Below are positions 5,097 through 5,912 of a DNA stretch of 5,912 nt, one piece after another. The position numbers were made by a program, and so were the translations under genes. Each line of letters opens with the position of its first letter. Within the stretch, counting starts at the first letter, position 1. Source of the DNA: Bacteroidales bacterium UBA6346 (GTDB taxonomy: Bacteria; Bacteroidota; Bacteroidia; Bacteroidales; UBA932); assembly GCA_002438905.1 (NCBI GenBank), contig DJSA01000019.1:1-5912 (forward strand). Reading direction: 5' to 3'. The notes beneath the pieces were generated by a model that saw only the letters and a program-made list of their open reading frames with translations, had not been told where the DNA came from and did not search any database.

Positions 5097-5912
5097 TTAA
5101 AGTTTAGGACCTGCGGCTACAAGTGACTTACCGAGTTCGTTCGTTGTGAACTTCTCGAAGTTCTTGTTGAAGCGTGCGGCGAGATCCCTTGCCTTCTCGT
5201 CCCACTGGGCAGCATCAGCGTAGGTGTCACGAGGGTCGAGGATGTGGGAGTCAACTCCAGGAAGCTCGGTCGGAACCTCAAAGTCGAAATAAGGGATCTT
5301 CTTTGTTGGAGCCTTCTCGATTGAACCATCAAGGATTGCATCGATGATTCCGCGGGTGTCACGAATTGAGATACGCTTGCCGGTTCCGTTCCATCCAGTG
5401 TTAACCAGATATGCCTTGGCACCTGCGGCCTTCATTCTCTTTACGAGCTCCTCACCATACTTTGTCGGGTGAAGTGAAAGGAACGCAGCACCGAAGCAAG
5501 CGGAGAATGTTGGAGTCGGCTCTGTGATGCCGCGCTCTGTTCCGGCGAGCTTTGCGGTGAATCCTGACAGGAAATAGTACTTGGTCTGCTCAGGAGTGAG
5601 GATTGAAACTGGAGGAAGAACTCCGAAAGCATCAGCTGAAAGGAAGATGACCTGCTTTGCGTGAGGTCCCTTTGATACCGGCTTTACGATATTCTTGATG
5701 TGATAGATCGGGTATGAAACGCGGGTGTTCTCGGTAACGCTCTTGTCGGCGAAGTCAATCTTGCCGTTCTCGTCAACAGTCACGTTCTCGAGAAGTGCGT
5801 CCCTTCTTATGGCGTTGTAGATATCAGGCTCAGACTCTTTGTCGAGGTTGATTACCTTTGCATAGCAGCCACCCTCGTAGTTGAACACTCCGTTGTCATC
5901 CCAGCCGTGCTC
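5097..5912 (-). CDS. pckA: Phosphoenolpyruvate carboxykinase (ATP), C-terminal half
   Basis: This cytoplasmic enzyme interconverts oxaloacetate plus ATP with phosphoenolpyruvate, CO2 and ADP. The gene runs off the right edge; the 271 visible residues begin EHGWDDNGVFNYEGGCYAK and align without net gaps to E. coli PckA residues 270-540. The nucleotide-binding P-loop and the metal-binding Asp pair just before EHGW are therefore outside the window. Seen here are NTRVSYP (visible residues 62-68, Arg64 equivalent to the active-site Arg333), FLSADAFGVLPPVS (about 90-103), and NTGWNGTGKRISIRDTRG (171-188), whose Arg180 and Thr186 correspond to the adenine-site Arg449 and Thr455. In gluconeogenic bacteria it makes phosphoenolpyruvate; in succinate-forming Bacteroidota it often runs in the CO2-fixing direction. 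The direction here is not visible. An intrinsic terminator follows, so nothing downstream is co-transcribed. Confidence 0.97.
   Translation of the reverse strand, partial: EHGWDDNGVFNYEGGCYAKVINLDKESEPDIYNAIRRDALLENVTVDENGKIDFADKSVTENTRVSYPIYHIKNIVKPVSKGPHAKQVIFLSADAFGVLPPVSILTPEQTKYYFLSGFTAKLAGTERGITEPTPTFSACFGAAFLSLHPTKYGEELVKRMKAAGAKAYLVNTGWNGTGKRISIRDTRGIIDAILDGSIEKAPTKKIPYFDFEVPTELPGVDSHILDPRDTYADAAQWDEKARDLAARFNKNFEKFTTNELGKSLVAAGPKL

Overview
The window looks like ordinary chromosomal DNA from a Bacteroidota (Bacteroidales-type) bacterium of roughly balanced base composition. Three promoter-like sites fit the lineage-specific pattern TTTG, a 19-base spacer, then TAnnTTTG (two exactly, one with a single mismatch in the -33 element). 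No gene has a convincing Shine-Dalgarno sequence, and the tRNA does not encode its CCA tail. No genus can be fixed from sequence alone.

Layout, left to right: (1) a ~139-base imperfect inverted repeat forming a long bulged hairpin, just past the 3' end of uraA; (2) uraA on the minus strand, a complete uracil/proton symporter of the NCS2 family; (3) a 354-base divergent intergenic region with a minus-strand promoter for uraA, a plus-strand promoter for the next gene, short direct and inverted repeats, a 17-base tandem repeat, and a terminator-like hairpin with a T8 tract ending 7 bases before the next start codon; (4) a complete SulP (SLC26) anion transporter with a C-terminal STAS domain on the plus strand; (5) a SotB-like major-facilitator efflux protein on the minus strand, whose stop codon overlaps the SulP stop codon (convergent, 4-base overlap); (6) a tRNA-Leu(UAG) gene on the minus strand, 25 bases upstream of the efflux gene, with its own promoter; (7) a strong intrinsic terminator and two weaker hairpins; (8) the C-terminal half of ATP-dependent phosphoenolpyruvate carboxykinase (pckA), minus strand, running off the right edge.

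The protein genes are three unrelated membrane transporters plus a central-metabolism enzyme. They do not form one operon: uraA and the SulP gene diverge, the SulP and efflux genes converge, and pckA is closed off by its own terminator. The tRNA and efflux gene may share a transcript. I see no phage, transposase, CRISPR, toxin-antitoxin or defence genes, and no clearly new multi-gene system. The most unusual material is non-coding: the long hairpin at the left edge and the attenuator-like leader of the SulP gene.
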